Shown in pieces: positions 7,703-18,456 of a stretch of 64,000 nucleotides of DNA (position 1 is its first letter; each line of letters opens with the position of its first letter). The stretch spans positions 93,339 through 157,338 of the forward strand of contig NZ_JAQSDL010000090.1 of the NCBI RefSeq assembly GCF_029945895.1, written 5' to 3'. The notes beneath the pieces were generated by a model. That model was not told where the DNA came from. It saw only the letters and a list, made by a program, of their open reading frames with translations, and made no database searches. Made by a program: the position numbers and the translations under genes. The stretch is from Polaromonas sp. Lineage in GTDB: Bacteria > Pseudomonadota > Gammaproteobacteria > Burkholderiales > Burkholderiaceae_C.

Positions 7703-8941
7703 ATGAAGATTGCCATCGTCGGCGGCGGCATAGGCGGGCTGAGCCTGGCGCTTGCGCTGCATCAGCGCGGCATCCGCAGCGAGGTTTTTGAAACCGTGCC
7801 GGAAGTCAGGGAACTCGGCGTCGGCATCACGCTGCTGCCGCACGCCATGCGCGAACTGGCGGCGCTCGGCCTGCAGGGCCAGGTCGAAGCCGTCGGCATC
7901 GAAAACGAGGAAAGCGTGTTTTTCAACCGCTTCGGCCAGTTCATCTACAAGGAGCCGCGCGGCCGCCACGCCGGCTACGCCTTGCCCGAGATCGGCCTTC
8001 CGCGCGGCAAGCTGCACCGGCTGCTCTACGAGGCGGCGCTCGAGCGCCTGAGCCCCGACGCCGTCCACACCAACCGCCGCTGCGTGCAGGTGGAGCAGGA
8101 CGAGAGCGGCGCCACCCTGCATTTCACGCAGACCTCCAGCGGCACGAGCCTGCCGCCGGTGAAAGCCGACGTGGTGATTGCCTGCGACGGCGTCAACTCC
8201 ACGCTGCGGCGCCAGTTCTATCCCGACGAGAAAGTTGCGTTTGCGGGCATCAACACCTGGCGCGGCGTGACGCGGCACAAACCCATCCTCACCGGCCGCA
8301 GCTACATGCGTGTGGGTTCCATCGACACCGGCAAGATGGTGATTTACCCCATCGTCGACAAGCTCGACGACGAGGGCCACCAGCTGATCAACTGGGTTGC
8401 CGAAATCCAGCGGGACAACGCCGCCATGAACGACTGGAACCAGAAGGGCGATTTGAAGGATTTCCTCGGCATCTTCAAGGACTGGCGTTTCCCCTGGCTG
8501 GATGTGGCAGCGCTGATCGCCAACGCCGAGCAGATCCTCGAGTACCCCATGGTCGACAAGGACCCGGTGCCGCAGTGGACCTTCGGCCGTGTGACCTTGC
8601 TGGGCGACGCGGCCCATCCGATGTACCCGCGCGGCTCCAACGGCTCGGCCCAGGCCCTGATCGACGCGCGCGTACTGGCCGAACAGCTGGCGCTGCATGC
8701 CGGTGCTGATGCACGGGCCGCACTGCAGGCTTACGAGCAGTTGCGGCTGCCCCCGACCGCCAACATCGTGCTGACGAACCGCTCGGTGCCGCCCGACTTC
8801 ATCAACATCAAGGTCGATGCGCTGAGCGGCGGCAAGCCGTTTGCGAACATCGACGAGCTGATCAGCCAGCAGGAACTGCGCGCGATATCGGACCACTACA
8901 AGCAGGTGGCCGGCTTCTCGCTGGAAGCGGGCAGGAAGTAG
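7703..8941 (+). CDS. FAD-dependent aromatic monooxygenase, PhzS-like
   Basis: A 412-residue group A flavoprotein hydroxylase. The N-terminal dinucleotide fold is IVGGGIGGLSLALAL (4-18). ADVVIACDGVNSTLRR is the DG motif, and TLLGDAAHPMYPRGSNGSAQA is the GD motif binding FAD. Segments such as YPIVDKLDDEGHQLINWVAEIQRDN and ILEYPMVDKDPVPQW follow the pattern of PhzS (5-methylphenazine-1-carboxylate monooxygenase). It probably hydroxylates a (hetero)aromatic acid; the substrate is unknown. It lies downstream of a TctC gene and probably shares its MarR control. Confidence 0.88.
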   Translation: MKIAIVGGGIGGLSLALALHQRGIRSEVFETVPEVRELGVGITLLPHAMRELAALGLQGQVEAVGIENEESVFFNRFGQFIYKEPRGRHAGYALPEIGLPRGKLHRLLYEAALERLSPDAVHTNRRCVQVEQDESGATLHFTQTSSGTSLPPVKADVVIACDGVNSTLRRQFYPDEKVAFAGINTWRGVTRHKPILTGRSYMRVGSIDTGKMVIYPIVDKLDDEGHQLINWVAEIQRDNAAMNDWNQKGDLKDFLGIFKDWRFPWLDVAALIANAEQILEYPMVDKDPVPQWTFGRVTLLGDAAHPMYPRGSNGSAQALIDARVLAEQLALHAGADARAALQAYEQLRLPPTANIVLTNRSVPPDFINIKVDALSGGKPFANIDELISQQELRAISDHYKQVAGFSLEAGRK

Positions 8942-8960
8942 GGCGGGCAGGACAGGTTCG

Positions 8961-8980
8961 GGCCGGCGCAAACGCCGGCC
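8961..8980. terminator. Hairpin between convergent genes
   Basis: GGCCGGCG-CAAA-CGCCGGCC is a perfect 8-bp GC stem with a four-base loop, between the stops of the flavin monooxygenase and the minus-strand hypothetical gene. There is no T-run, so it is a weak terminator candidate. Confidence 0.4.
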
Positions 8981-9001
8981 TCCCTCCGAAAACACCGGTT
9001 T

Positions 9002-9625
9002 TCAGTTCAGGTACTTGGGCCGGGCCAGGTCGGGCGTCAGGTCGGCGGGCTCGGTGTCCGGCGCGGTGTCCTGGACCAGTGCCAGGGCATCATCAGACGG
9101 CGGTGCTGCGGCTGTCGGCACCGCGAGCCACTGCGAGCGCTTAACGCCCTGGTGCAGCAGGTGCAGCAGGCCGTTGCTCAGTTGCGCATCCATCATCACC
9201 TGGAAGTCCCGCACCGTGGCTTGCCCGGGCAATTTTTCAAACAGCTGCAGGCGCAGCTGGCCATTGCCCACCGGGGTGACCTTGACCTCGGTCAGCAGCA
9301 AGGGCTCGGGGCCCACCGCCACGTCGGCGGGCGGGCCGGGCTGGTCGAAGTAAGGGGTTTCAAAGTCTCCGCTGCGCAGGGCCGCTTCCTTCTGGAAGCT
9401 CGTCAGCAGCTGGCCACGCTGCTCGTCCAGGCTGGTGGCGGCCCCTTCGGGGGTGGCCGCCTTGCGGGTCTGGTCGGCCGCGGTTTTGTCGAGCACGGGC
9501 AGCAAGGCCAGCGCCAGGCGCCGGGTGAGCCAGGCGCGCAACTCGCCGCCTTCCTTGCCGTTGATGCGGATCATCAGGCGGTCCTGCTCCTGGACGTAAC
9601 TGACCGACACCTGGTGAATGTTCAT
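9002..9625 (-). CDS. Conserved-looking hypothetical protein
   Basis: A 207-residue protein with no signal peptide or membrane segment. It begins MNIHQVSVSYVQEQDRLMIR, with a strand-rich first third, a central SLDEQRGQLLTSFQKEAAL helix, then LLLTEVKVTPVGNGQLRLQL and an acidic, alanine-rich tail. I do not recognise the family. It is divergent from clpB, and an ANR/FNR-like box is 37 bases upstream of the start. Codon use fits the neighbours, so it is probably a real gene. Confidence 0.7.
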   Translation of the reverse strand: MNIHQVSVSYVQEQDRLMIRINGKEGGELRAWLTRRLALALLPVLDKTAADQTRKAATPEGAATSLDEQRGQLLTSFQKEAALRSGDFETPYFDQPGPPADVAVGPEPLLLTEVKVTPVGNGQLRLQLFEKLPGQATVRDFQVMMDAQLSNGLLHLLHQGVKRSQWLAVPTAAAPPSDDALALVQDTAPDTEPADLTPDLARPKYLN

Positions 9626-9661
9626 GACGCTATTTTAGTCCGCTGCCTGTTGTCGGGGTGC

Positions 9662-9675
9662 TTGATCTCCGTCAA
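9662..9675. promoter_or_regulatory. ANR/FNR-type box
   Basis: TTGATCTCCGTCAA has the same half-sites (TTGAT-N4-GTCAA) as the box at 40714-40727 and differs from the FNR consensus by one base. It lies in the divergent gap between the hypothetical gene at 9002-9625 and clpB. Which direction it serves is unclear. Confidence 0.5.
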
Positions 9676-9751
9676 GCCGCACCCGGGCCGGGCTGTGCAT
9701 AAAGGGAAGGACCTCCACAGGATGCATCAACCCGGTTGTGAGCAGGGGCTA

Positions 9752-9779
9752 TTGAAAAGCCCCGGGTTCAGCCCCAGAT
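9752..9779 (+). promoter_or_regulatory. Heat-shock (sigma-32) promoter of clpB
   Basis: TTGAAA at 9752-9757 and CCCCAGAT at 9772-9779, separated by 14 bases, fit the sigma-32 consensus CTTGAAA-N11-16-CCCCATnT closely. The predicted start of transcription, about 9786, is some 24 bases before the clpB ATG. A small hairpin GGGGCT-n7-AGCCCC overlaps the -35 box. Confidence 0.65.
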
Positions 9780-9809
9780 CTTCAACAATCAAATTCACCA
9801 AGGGACGCC

Positions 9810-12410
<2,601 letters not shown>

Positions 12411-12440
12411 GCCATCGATGAGCCCTGGAGGTGGCGCAGG

Positions 12441-12508
12441 TTGCTATTGAATCAGTAGCTGCTTGCGCCCGTCCCTCTAGGGCTACAGGCACTTTTCATT
12501 CAATTTTC
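12441..12508 (+). repeat. Dispersed ~60-nt repeat, copy 3
   Basis: TTGCTATTGAATCAGTAGCT, then GCTTGCGCCC, CTAGGGCTACAGGC and TTTTCATTC. It lies between the convergent clpB and SDR genes. Together with the SDR 3' end it is duplicated at 16925-17100. Confidence 0.75.
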
Positions 12509-12554
12509 CGGTAGAGACGCAGGCCGACCGGGCCCCGTGTGCCTGACAACGACC

Positions 12555-13364
12555 CTACTGCGCCGTCCAGCCGCCATCGACAGGCAGTGACACGCCCGTC
12601 AGGTTGTGCGCGGCGGGTTCGCACAGCCAGCTGACGACCCGCGCAATCTCGTCCGGCAGCGAGGTGCGCTGGCTGGGCTGTTTTTCCTTGAGTAGGTCGC
12701 GGATGGCGGCTTCGCGGCCGGTACCCAGTTGCCCGGCCCGAGCGTCGATTTGCGGCTGGATGATGGCGGTTTCGGTCCAGCCGGGACAGATGCAGTTGAC
12801 CGTGACGCCGCCGCTTTCGCGGCTGCCGGCGCTGGCGTATTCCAGCGCAGCCACACGGCTCATGCCGACCATGCCGAACTTGGCAGCCACATAGGGCGCC
12901 TTGTGGACGGACGCCACCAGGCCGTGCACCGAGGCGATGTTGATCACCCGGCCGTAGCCGCGGCTGGCCATCTGCGGCAGCGCCAGACGCATGGTGTCGA
13001 ACGCGGCCGACAGGTTGATGGCGATGATGTCGTCCCAGGTGGCGCGCGGCATGTCGGCCAGAGGGGCCGTGTGCTGGATGCCGGCGTTGTTGACCAGGAT
13101 GTCGAGCGGGCCCGAGGCCAGCACGGTCTCCATCATCAGCTGCACCTGGCTCGCGTCGCGCAGGTTGTGTGTCAGCACCTCCACTGCGGGTGCGCCTGCT
13201 TCCAGCACGGCAGCGCGTGCCTCGCGCTCCAGCGTGTCGGTGGCCAGGCCATGTATCACCAGCGTGCAGCCCTGACGGGCCAACTCACGGGCGATGGCCA
13301 GACCGATGCCCTGGAGCGAGCCGGTGACCAGGGCGCGGCGGCCCGTCAGGTTTTTCTCACTCAC
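12555..13364 (-). CDS. Short-chain dehydrogenase, 3-hydroxybutyrate dehydrogenase type
   Basis: A 269-residue NAD(P)-dependent SDR. It has the cofactor motif TGSLQGIG (residues 14-21), NNAG, and a catalytic S...YVAAK arrangement (INIASVHGLVASVHKAPYVAAKFG). The VHGLVAS and LLKEKQPSQRT segments resemble D-3-hydroxybutyrate dehydrogenases. The start is GTG at 13362-13364, overlapping the stop of the upstream ligase by four bases (GTGA). It likely works with the ligase in degrading a hydroxy or branched acid; the true substrate is open. A degraded copy of its 3' end lies at 17041-17100. Confidence 0.88.
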   Translation of the reverse strand: MSEKNLTGRRALVTGSLQGIGLAIARELARQGCTLVIHGLATDTLEREARAAVLEAGAPAVEVLTHNLRDASQVQLMMETVLASGPLDILVNNAGIQHTAPLADMPRATWDDIIAINLSAAFDTMRLALPQMASRGYGRVINIASVHGLVASVHKAPYVAAKFGMVGMSRVAALEYASAGSRESGGVTVNCICPGWTETAIIQPQIDARAGQLGTGREAAIRDLLKEKQPSQRTSLPDEIARVVSWLCEPAAHNLTGVSLPVDGGWTAQ

Positions 13365-14872
13365 GCGGTTTTCTCCTTCAGCTGCTCGCGCAGCGCTGTT
13401 TTCAGAACCTTGCCGTAGTTGTTTTTGGGCAGGCTGCTGACGATTTCATAACGTTTGGGGCGCTTGAAGCGGGCGATGTGCGTCAGGCACACGGCGTCCA
13501 GCGCTTCTGTGTTGATCCTGACGCCAGGCTGGGGCACGACAAAGGCCACCACCACCTCGCCCCATTCCGGATCCGGTGCGCCGACCACTGCGACTTCGGC
13601 CACGCCGGGTGCCAGCAGCAGCACCTCTTCGACTTCGCGCGGGTAGATGTTGGAGCCGCCGCTGATGAGCACATCCTTGCTGCGATCCTTGAGTGTCAGA
13701 AAACCGTCTGCGTCCATGGCCCCCATGTCACCGGTGAAAAGCCAGCCGTCCTGCAGGGCGGCGGCGGTGGCGTCGGTATCACGCCAGTAGCCGCTCATGA
13801 CAGTGTCTCCGCGTACCAGCACCTCGCCCACTTCACCGAGCGGCAGGGTCTGGCCGGACGGATCGGCCACGCGCACCTCGACCGGCGTCTGCGCCATGCC
13901 GACCGAGGCCAGGCGCTGCGTGTGCCGGGGATGCCCGGTGTCTGCCAGCTGGGCGCGTGAGAGGGCGGTGATCACCATCGGGCTTTCGCCCTGGCCGTAG
14001 ATCTGGACAAAGCGTGGTCCCATGATCCTGATGGCACGTTCGATGTCGGCCGCGTACATGGGCGCGCCGCCATAGACGATGGTCTTGAAGCCGCTGCTGT
14101 CGGCGCCGGTGGCGCTGGCATGGTCCACCAGCCGCTTGACAATGGTGGGCGCCGCGAACAGGGACAGGCGGCCGACCGAATCCGCCAGTCCGAAAATCTC
14201 GGCCGGATCGAAGCTGCCGGAGGCCGGCACCACATGGCGCGCGCCGGCGATCACATGAGGGATGGCGTAGATCCCGGCGCCGTGCGACATGGGCGCGGCA
14301 TACACAATCGCGTCCCGCGGGTCGATCGGGTCCACATCGACAAAATAGGCCATGCCCATGGTCAGCAGGTTGCGGTGGGTCAGCATCACGCCCTTGGGTT
14401 TGCCGGTGGTGCCGCTGGTGTAGAACAGCCAGGCCAGGTCTGCGGCAGTGCGCTCTGTCACGGGCGAAGGTGGCCCGGCGAAGAGGTCTTCGTAGTCGGC
14501 AGCGGTGACGTCCACGGTGCGGCCAGGCGCCTGCAGACCGGCGCCCACGTCGGGTGTGATGAAGGCCCAGCTGGCCTGGGCGTGCTCAACGATCCACTGC
14601 GCCTCGCGCAGGTGCAGCTTCGCATTCATGGGCACCACCACCAGGCCGGCCCACCACGCACCGTAGAGCACCTCCAGGTAGGCGGGGTGGTTGTGCATGA
14701 AGAGCGCAATACGCTCGCCCGGTGCCAGCCCGGCGGCGGCGAAGGCCGAGGCCAGGCGGGCCGCCCGGTCGGCCAGGCCGCCGTAGGTGCGCACTTGACG
14801 GCTGCCTTCGAACAGGGCGGGGCGCTGCGGATCGGCCACGGCGATGCGCCGCAGGGTGAGGGCGAGGTTCAT
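13361..14872 (-). CDS. Acyl-CoA synthetase (class I AMP-dependent ligase)
   Basis: An ATP-dependent acyl-CoA ligase of 503 residues. The AMP motif LFYTSGTTGKPKGVMLTHRN, GWLFTGDMG and the hinge DRSKDVLISGGSNIYPREVEE are present, with the catalytic lysine in LPKNNYGKVLKTALRE near the end. Start ATG at 14872 (MNLALTLRRI) is preferred; the open frame continues upstream without a family match. It forms a coupled pair with the SDR and is divergent from a LivK-type binding protein, so uptake and activation of the same acid are plausible. Confidence 0.9.
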   Translation of the reverse strand: MNLALTLRRIAVADPQRPALFEGSRQVRTYGGLADRAARLASAFAAAGLAPGERIALFMHNHPAYLEVLYGAWWAGLVVVPMNAKLHLREAQWIVEHAQASWAFITPDVGAGLQAPGRTVDVTAADYEDLFAGPPSPVTERTAADLAWLFYTSGTTGKPKGVMLTHRNLLTMGMAYFVDVDPIDPRDAIVYAAPMSHGAGIYAIPHVIAGARHVVPASGSFDPAEIFGLADSVGRLSLFAAPTIVKRLVDHASATGADSSGFKTIVYGGAPMYAADIERAIRIMGPRFVQIYGQGESPMVITALSRAQLADTGHPRHTQRLASVGMAQTPVEVRVADPSGQTLPLGEVGEVLVRGDTVMSGYWRDTDATAAALQDGWLFTGDMGAMDADGFLTLKDRSKDVLISGGSNIYPREVEEVLLLAPGVAEVAVVGAPDPEWGEVVVAFVVPQPGVRINTEALDAVCLTHIARFKRPKRYEIVSSLPKNNYGKVLKTALREQLKEKTA

Positions 14873-15091
14873 GACAGCAACTGGCGGCGCCAGCCGGTGA
14901 GGGTGAGGTGTGGCAAAAACTGCTCCGGAATTCTGTGCAAAGCCGCAAGGATAGGCCGTGCCGTGGGCGGCGGCCATAGCGTAGAAACACCTCATGGTAT
15001 GCCCCATGGAGTAACACTACGTCTGGCGCACGGGGTACCTCAGCCCTACGCTTGCCCTCCTGGATATCGGACGAAAACAATGGAGACAAGC

Positions 15092-16234
15092 ATGAACAAG
15101 GCATTGACACAGGCCCTTGGCCGAACGGCCTGCGCGCTGGCACTGGCGCTGCTGCAAACCGCGGCCATGGCGGCCGACATCGTCATCAGCCAGCTGGCGC
15201 CGCTGACCGGAGTGCTGGCCAGCACCGGCAAGCAGATGGTGCTGGGTGGCCAGATCTACTTCAGCCACATCAACGCCACCGGCGGCGTGCACGGCCAGAA
15301 AATCCGGGTACTCGTCGCCGATGACGGCTACAAGGTGGAGGAAACCGTGCGCCTGACCCGGGAGGCACTGGCCAACCCCGAGGTGGTGGCGCTTTATGGT
15401 TTTGCCGGGACATCGAATGTCGGCAAGCTGCTGGCCGACGGCGTGCTCGAGCAGGGTGGTGCAGCCCTGGTGGCGCCATACACCGGCGGTGAGCCGCTGC
15501 GCAGTCCGTTCAACCCCTGGATTTTCCATGTGCGTGCCGGTTATGCCGACGAGACCGAACACATGGTGCAGCAGGTCACCACCCTGGGCATGACGCGTAT
15601 TGCCGTCATGTACCAGGACGACGGTTTTGGCAAGGCCGGGCTCGAGGGGGTGCAGAAGGCGCTGGCCAAACGCAAGCTCACGCTGTCGGTTGCCGCGCCT
15701 TATGAACGCAACACCGACAAGGTGGACGAGGCCGTGAGGCAGGTGAAGGCCTCGGATGCCCAGGCGGTGATCATGATTTCGGTGAACCGGCCCACATCGG
15801 CCTTCGTCAAGCGTTACCGGGAAGCGGGCGGTGGTGCCCAGCTTTACAACATCTCGGTGGTGGACCCGGCTGAAATCGTCAGGCTGGCCGGGCTGAAGAA
15901 CGCGCACGGACTCGGTGTCAGCCAGGTGGTGCCTTATCCCTTCATGCCCAGCCTGCCGGTGGTTCGCGAATACCAGGCCCTGCTCAAGAAGTATGCGCCG
16001 AATGAACTGGTCAACTACACCAGCTTCGAGCAGTTCCTGGGCGCCAAGGTGCTGGTGGAAGGCCTGCGGCGCGCCGGCCCGAAACCGACCCGCGCGAAAG
16101 TGGTGAAGGCGCTCGAAAGCATGAACAACTTCGACCTGGGAGGCACCTCGGTCGCTTACTCCGCAGACAACCGGGTGGGCTCGCGTTATGTGGAGGTCAC
16201 CGTGATCGGCAGCAGCGGCAAGCTGCTGAAATAG
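15092..16234 (+). CDS. Branched-chain amino acid/aromatic acid ABC transporter substrate-binding protein
   Basis: Periplasmic type I binding protein (LivK/Peripla_BP_6), 380 residues, starting at ATG 15092 after GGAGACAAGC. The signal peptide ends near AAMAADIVISQ. The core shows SQLAPLTGVLASTGKQM, GGVHGQKIRVLVADDGY, and VMYQDDGFGKAGLEGVQKAL. No permease or ATPase genes follow, so it must use a transporter encoded elsewhere. Its neighbours suggest an acid later activated by the CoA ligase. Confidence 0.9.
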   Translation: MNKALTQALGRTACALALALLQTAAMAADIVISQLAPLTGVLASTGKQMVLGGQIYFSHINATGGVHGQKIRVLVADDGYKVEETVRLTREALANPEVVALYGFAGTSNVGKLLADGVLEQGGAALVAPYTGGEPLRSPFNPWIFHVRAGYADETEHMVQQVTTLGMTRIAVMYQDDGFGKAGLEGVQKALAKRKLTLSVAAPYERNTDKVDEAVRQVKASDAQAVIMISVNRPTSAFVKRYREAGGGAQLYNISVVDPAEIVRLAGLKNAHGLGVSQVVPYPFMPSLPVVREYQALLKKYAPNELVNYTSFEQFLGAKVLVEGLRRAGPKPTRAKVVKALESMNNFDLGGTSVAYSADNRVGSRYVEVTVIGSSGKLLK

Positions 16235-16243
16235 GGCAGCCTC

Positions 16244-16816
16244 TCAGGCGCCACCGACCAGGCGTGCCACCAGTTCGCCATGGGTGGCCGCTTCGTATTT
16301 CTTCATCAACCGGCCGCGATGGGCTTCAATCGTGCGCGGGCTGATGCCCAGCACCCGCGCGATCTGCTTGCTGGTCGAGCCGGTCACCAGGTGCTGGGCG
16401 ATCTCACGTTCGCGCAGGGTCAGGCTGGTGGTCACCGGGCGGCGCTCCGAAATATCCTCAAACATCCACACCGCGCAGGCGAAGGGGTCCGAGCGGTCCA
16501 GCGCGCGGCCGGCCACATGGCACCAGAACAGCGATCCGTCGCGGCGCCGCATGATGCGCTCGTCGTTGTAAGTGCCTTTTTCCCGCATGACGGGCAGCCC
16601 CAGGTTGCCGACATGCGTGAACTCGTCCATCGACGGGTACAGCAGCGCCAGTGGTTTTCCCAGCAGCTCCTCGACCTCGTAGCCGAACTGGCGCGCGAAG
16701 GTCTCGTTGCAGAGCTCCACGATCCGCTGGCGCGAAACGCACATACCGACCGGGGCCAGGTTGAAGGCCAGCTGCAGCGTGTGCAATGTTTCCAGATGAT
16801 CGTCGGGGCTGCTCAT
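16244..16816 (-). CDS. PAS domain LuxR-type transcriptional regulator
   Basis: A 190-residue regulator. The N-terminal PAS domain (about residues 12-125) contains RIVELCNETFARQFGYEVEE and RRRDGSLFWCHVAGRALD. The C-terminal LuxR HTH (about 130-185) has LTLREREIAQHLVTGSTSKQIARVLGISPRTIEAHRGRLMKK. It has no receiver domain, so it senses a ligand or redox state directly. It converges with the LivK-type gene and probably regulates the ligase/SDR locus. Confidence 0.9.
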   Translation of the reverse strand: MSSPDDHLETLHTLQLAFNLAPVGMCVSRQRIVELCNETFARQFGYEVEELLGKPLALLYPSMDEFTHVGNLGLPVMREKGTYNDERIMRRRDGSLFWCHVAGRALDRSDPFACAVWMFEDISERRPVTTSLTLREREIAQHLVTGSTSKQIARVLGISPRTIEAHRGRLMKKYEAATHGELVARLVGGA

Positions 16817-16924
16817 GCGGACCGATTGTGGAGGAAGGTTCGACGCCAGCCATTAGCGAATACGTGTAGTGAGGCCCTGCCGCAGATGAGTCCGCCTGCC
16901 TCGGTGAACCCGGACGCCGCCTTC

Positions 16925-16996
16925 AGCTGCTATCGGATAAGTAGCTGCCTGCGCCCGCCCTTGTTGGGCTACAGAGGTTTTTCATTTCATTTTTGG
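16925..16996 (+). repeat. Dispersed ~60-nt repeat, copy 4
   Basis: GCTGCTATCGGATAAGTAGC, then TGCCTGCGCCCGCCC, TTGGGCTACAGAGG and TTTTTCATTTC. It is collinear with copy 3 downstream of the SDR gene and is followed by a degraded SDR 3' end. Confidence 0.75.
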
Positions 16997-17040
16997 CAGA
17001 TGCGCAAGTCCGTCCAGGCCCTGTGTGCCCGGCGGCGCCG

Positions 17041-17100
17041 CTACTGCCGCTGTCCAGCCGCCATCGACCGGCAGCGACACGCCGGTCAGCTTGTGCGCGT
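17041..17100 (-). pseudogene. Degraded 3' end of an SDR gene
   Basis: Read on the minus strand this gives AHKLTGVSLPVDGGWTA, nearly identical to the end of the SDR at 12555-13364 (AHNLTGVSLPVDGGWTAQ). Two inserted bases after GGWTA remove the stop. Similarity ends abruptly at 17100, and the sequence on its other side is also shared with the SDR 3' flank (16925-17040). This is a remnant of a duplicated or rearranged SDR locus. Confidence 0.75.
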
Positions 17101-17144
17101 CCAAAAATCCGTTTCACAGGAGGGCCGGCTTGATGGGGTCACTC

Positions 17145-17172
17145 TTGCAAATACATCACAACATGATATATT
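17145..17172 (+). promoter_or_regulatory. Sigma-70-like promoter with shared operator
   Basis: TTGCAA (17145-17150) and TATATT (17167-17172) are spaced by 16 bases, ATACATCACAACATGA. The same arrangement, TTGCGA-ATACATCACATCATGA-TATAAA, occurs on the minus strand at 23126-23153. The near-identity of the spacer suggests a common regulator-binding site, perhaps for the MarR protein at 17913. Confidence 0.6.
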
Positions 17173-17259
17173 TGTGGAGCTGATTGCCAATCCATCTCAG
17201 CGGCTTGTTTATTAATCCGTCGACAAGGTCGGGACCCCTACCCGGCAAGGGAGCTCGCC

Positions 17260-17820
17260 ATGAATGTCCTGCAGATACCCAGGATGATTTTTTCCTTCTC
17301 CGAGGGTTGGGATGATCTGATCCGGTTTCATCCATCCATTGCGCGCCTGTTCGCGTTGGTCGTTTTGCCTCTGTCCTTGTTGCCCCCAGCGATGATCTAT
17401 TACGCCGGAGGGAGCTACGGCGAGGTTTTTGTTCGGGGCGTGACACCTGAACAATGGCATGTGGCGGCCGGGATATTCTTTCTTGCCGAGTTGCTTACTG
17501 TTCCCATCATGGCGTGGTTGATTCACCTGGTTGCCAGAGCCAACAATATGACGACCGACTACCACGCATGTTTCACCCTGGCAGCGATTGCGCCTGTTCC
17601 CCTGTGGATCTCTTCGCTGACCCTGTTCGTGCCGAGTCTGGCGGTCGGAGTTGTCGTTGGGGCTCTGGGTCTGCTCTGTTCAGTCGGGTTGATCTATCGC
17701 GGTGTGTTCGCATTGTTCTCCATGCGCGAAGATGTCAAAGCGTTCCAGATGGCGACGGTGATTGCCGGTGCCGGGCTGTTCATGTGGCTGATACTGATGC
17801 AAATTGTCCTGATCCGCTGA
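17260..17820 (+). CDS. Yip1 family membrane protein
   Basis: A 186-residue integral membrane protein with about five hydrophobic segments (around residues 28-48, 67-90, 103-120, 122-150 and 160-184). The N-terminus MIFSFSEGWDDLIRFHPSI and overall layout match bacterial Yip1-domain proteins, whose function is poorly known. The SD AAGGGAG precedes ATG 17260. It follows the promoter at 17145-17172 and is followed by a MarR gene. Confidence 0.75.
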   Translation: MNVLQIPRMIFSFSEGWDDLIRFHPSIARLFALVVLPLSLLPPAMIYYAGGSYGEVFVRGVTPEQWHVAAGIFFLAELLTVPIMAWLIHLVARANNMTTDYHACFTLAAIAPVPLWISSLTLFVPSLAVGVVVGALGLLCSVGLIYRGVFALFSMREDVKAFQMATVIAGAGLFMWLILMQIVLIR

Positions 17821-17912
17821 CGATCCGGCACTGCGAAGTACCGCGCGCGATTCCTGCTGCGGCGCATCGATCGGGTGGGGGATGGGAAAATGCCAGCTCA
17901 TAGCGATTTAGG

Positions 17913-18353
17913 ATGGAAATGGCCGAACCGAAGCTCAACACACCGCCGCTCGATAAACATGATTTTCAAATACTGTCTGATTTTCGTTACGAGATTCGGA
18001 AGTTTGAACGTTTCAGCGAGGAGGTTACCCGCCAGCACGGCCTGACGCCTTTGCAGTATCTGCTGTTGCTGCATGTCAAAGGTTATCCTGGTCGCGACTG
18101 GGCCACCGTCGGTGAGCTGGCGGATCGCCTGCAGGCGCAACAGCACGGCGTGGTCGCGCTGATCTCACGCTGCGAGAAGCTGGGTTTTGTCGAACGCCGT
18201 CGTTCCTCTGACGACCGGCGACGGATTGAAATTCATCTTCTGAGGGAAGGCGAAAAAGCGATCAACAAGCTTGCGGGTTTGCACCGGGCCGAGTTGCTTT
18301 CCTTGCGTGGCCGTTTCGTCGTACCCGACGTAAGGGCTTTTGACCGCGGATAA
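17913..18353 (+). CDS. MarR family transcriptional regulator
   Basis: A 146-residue winged-helix protein. Residues 40-75 (QHGLTPLQYLLLLHVKGYPG) are the core, then VGELADRLQAQQHGVVALISRCEKLGFVER and the wing RRSSDDRRRIEIHL. ATG 17919 (spaced five bases from AGGA) may be the true start rather than 17913. It lies between the Yip1 gene and the convergent five-gene operon and is the only regulator inside the 17.1-23.2 kb block, so it is the best candidate for the operator shared by both promoters. Confidence 0.88.
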   Translation: MEMAEPKLNTPPLDKHDFQILSDFRYEIRKFERFSEEVTRQHGLTPLQYLLLLHVKGYPGRDWATVGELADRLQAQQHGVVALISRCEKLGFVERRRSSDDRRRIEIHLLREGEKAINKLAGLHRAELLSLRGRFVVPDVRAFDRG

Positions 18354-18456
18354 ATCACGCTGAAACCAGCCACAGAAAAACCAGGAATATCCTCATCGAC
18401 CGGACCACCCTGGCCCGCATGCGACCTGGCCCACAACGCCGTTTCACCGTTGGCGT

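Noticed and set aside
6593..8995. 800-aa minus-strand open frame
   Set aside because: It spans both the TctC and flavin monooxygenase genes in antisense; both have full sets of motifs on the plus strand.
14120..15091. Upstream extension of the LivK-type gene
   Set aside because: The frame runs antisense through the acyl-CoA ligase; signal peptide and SD place the start at 15092.
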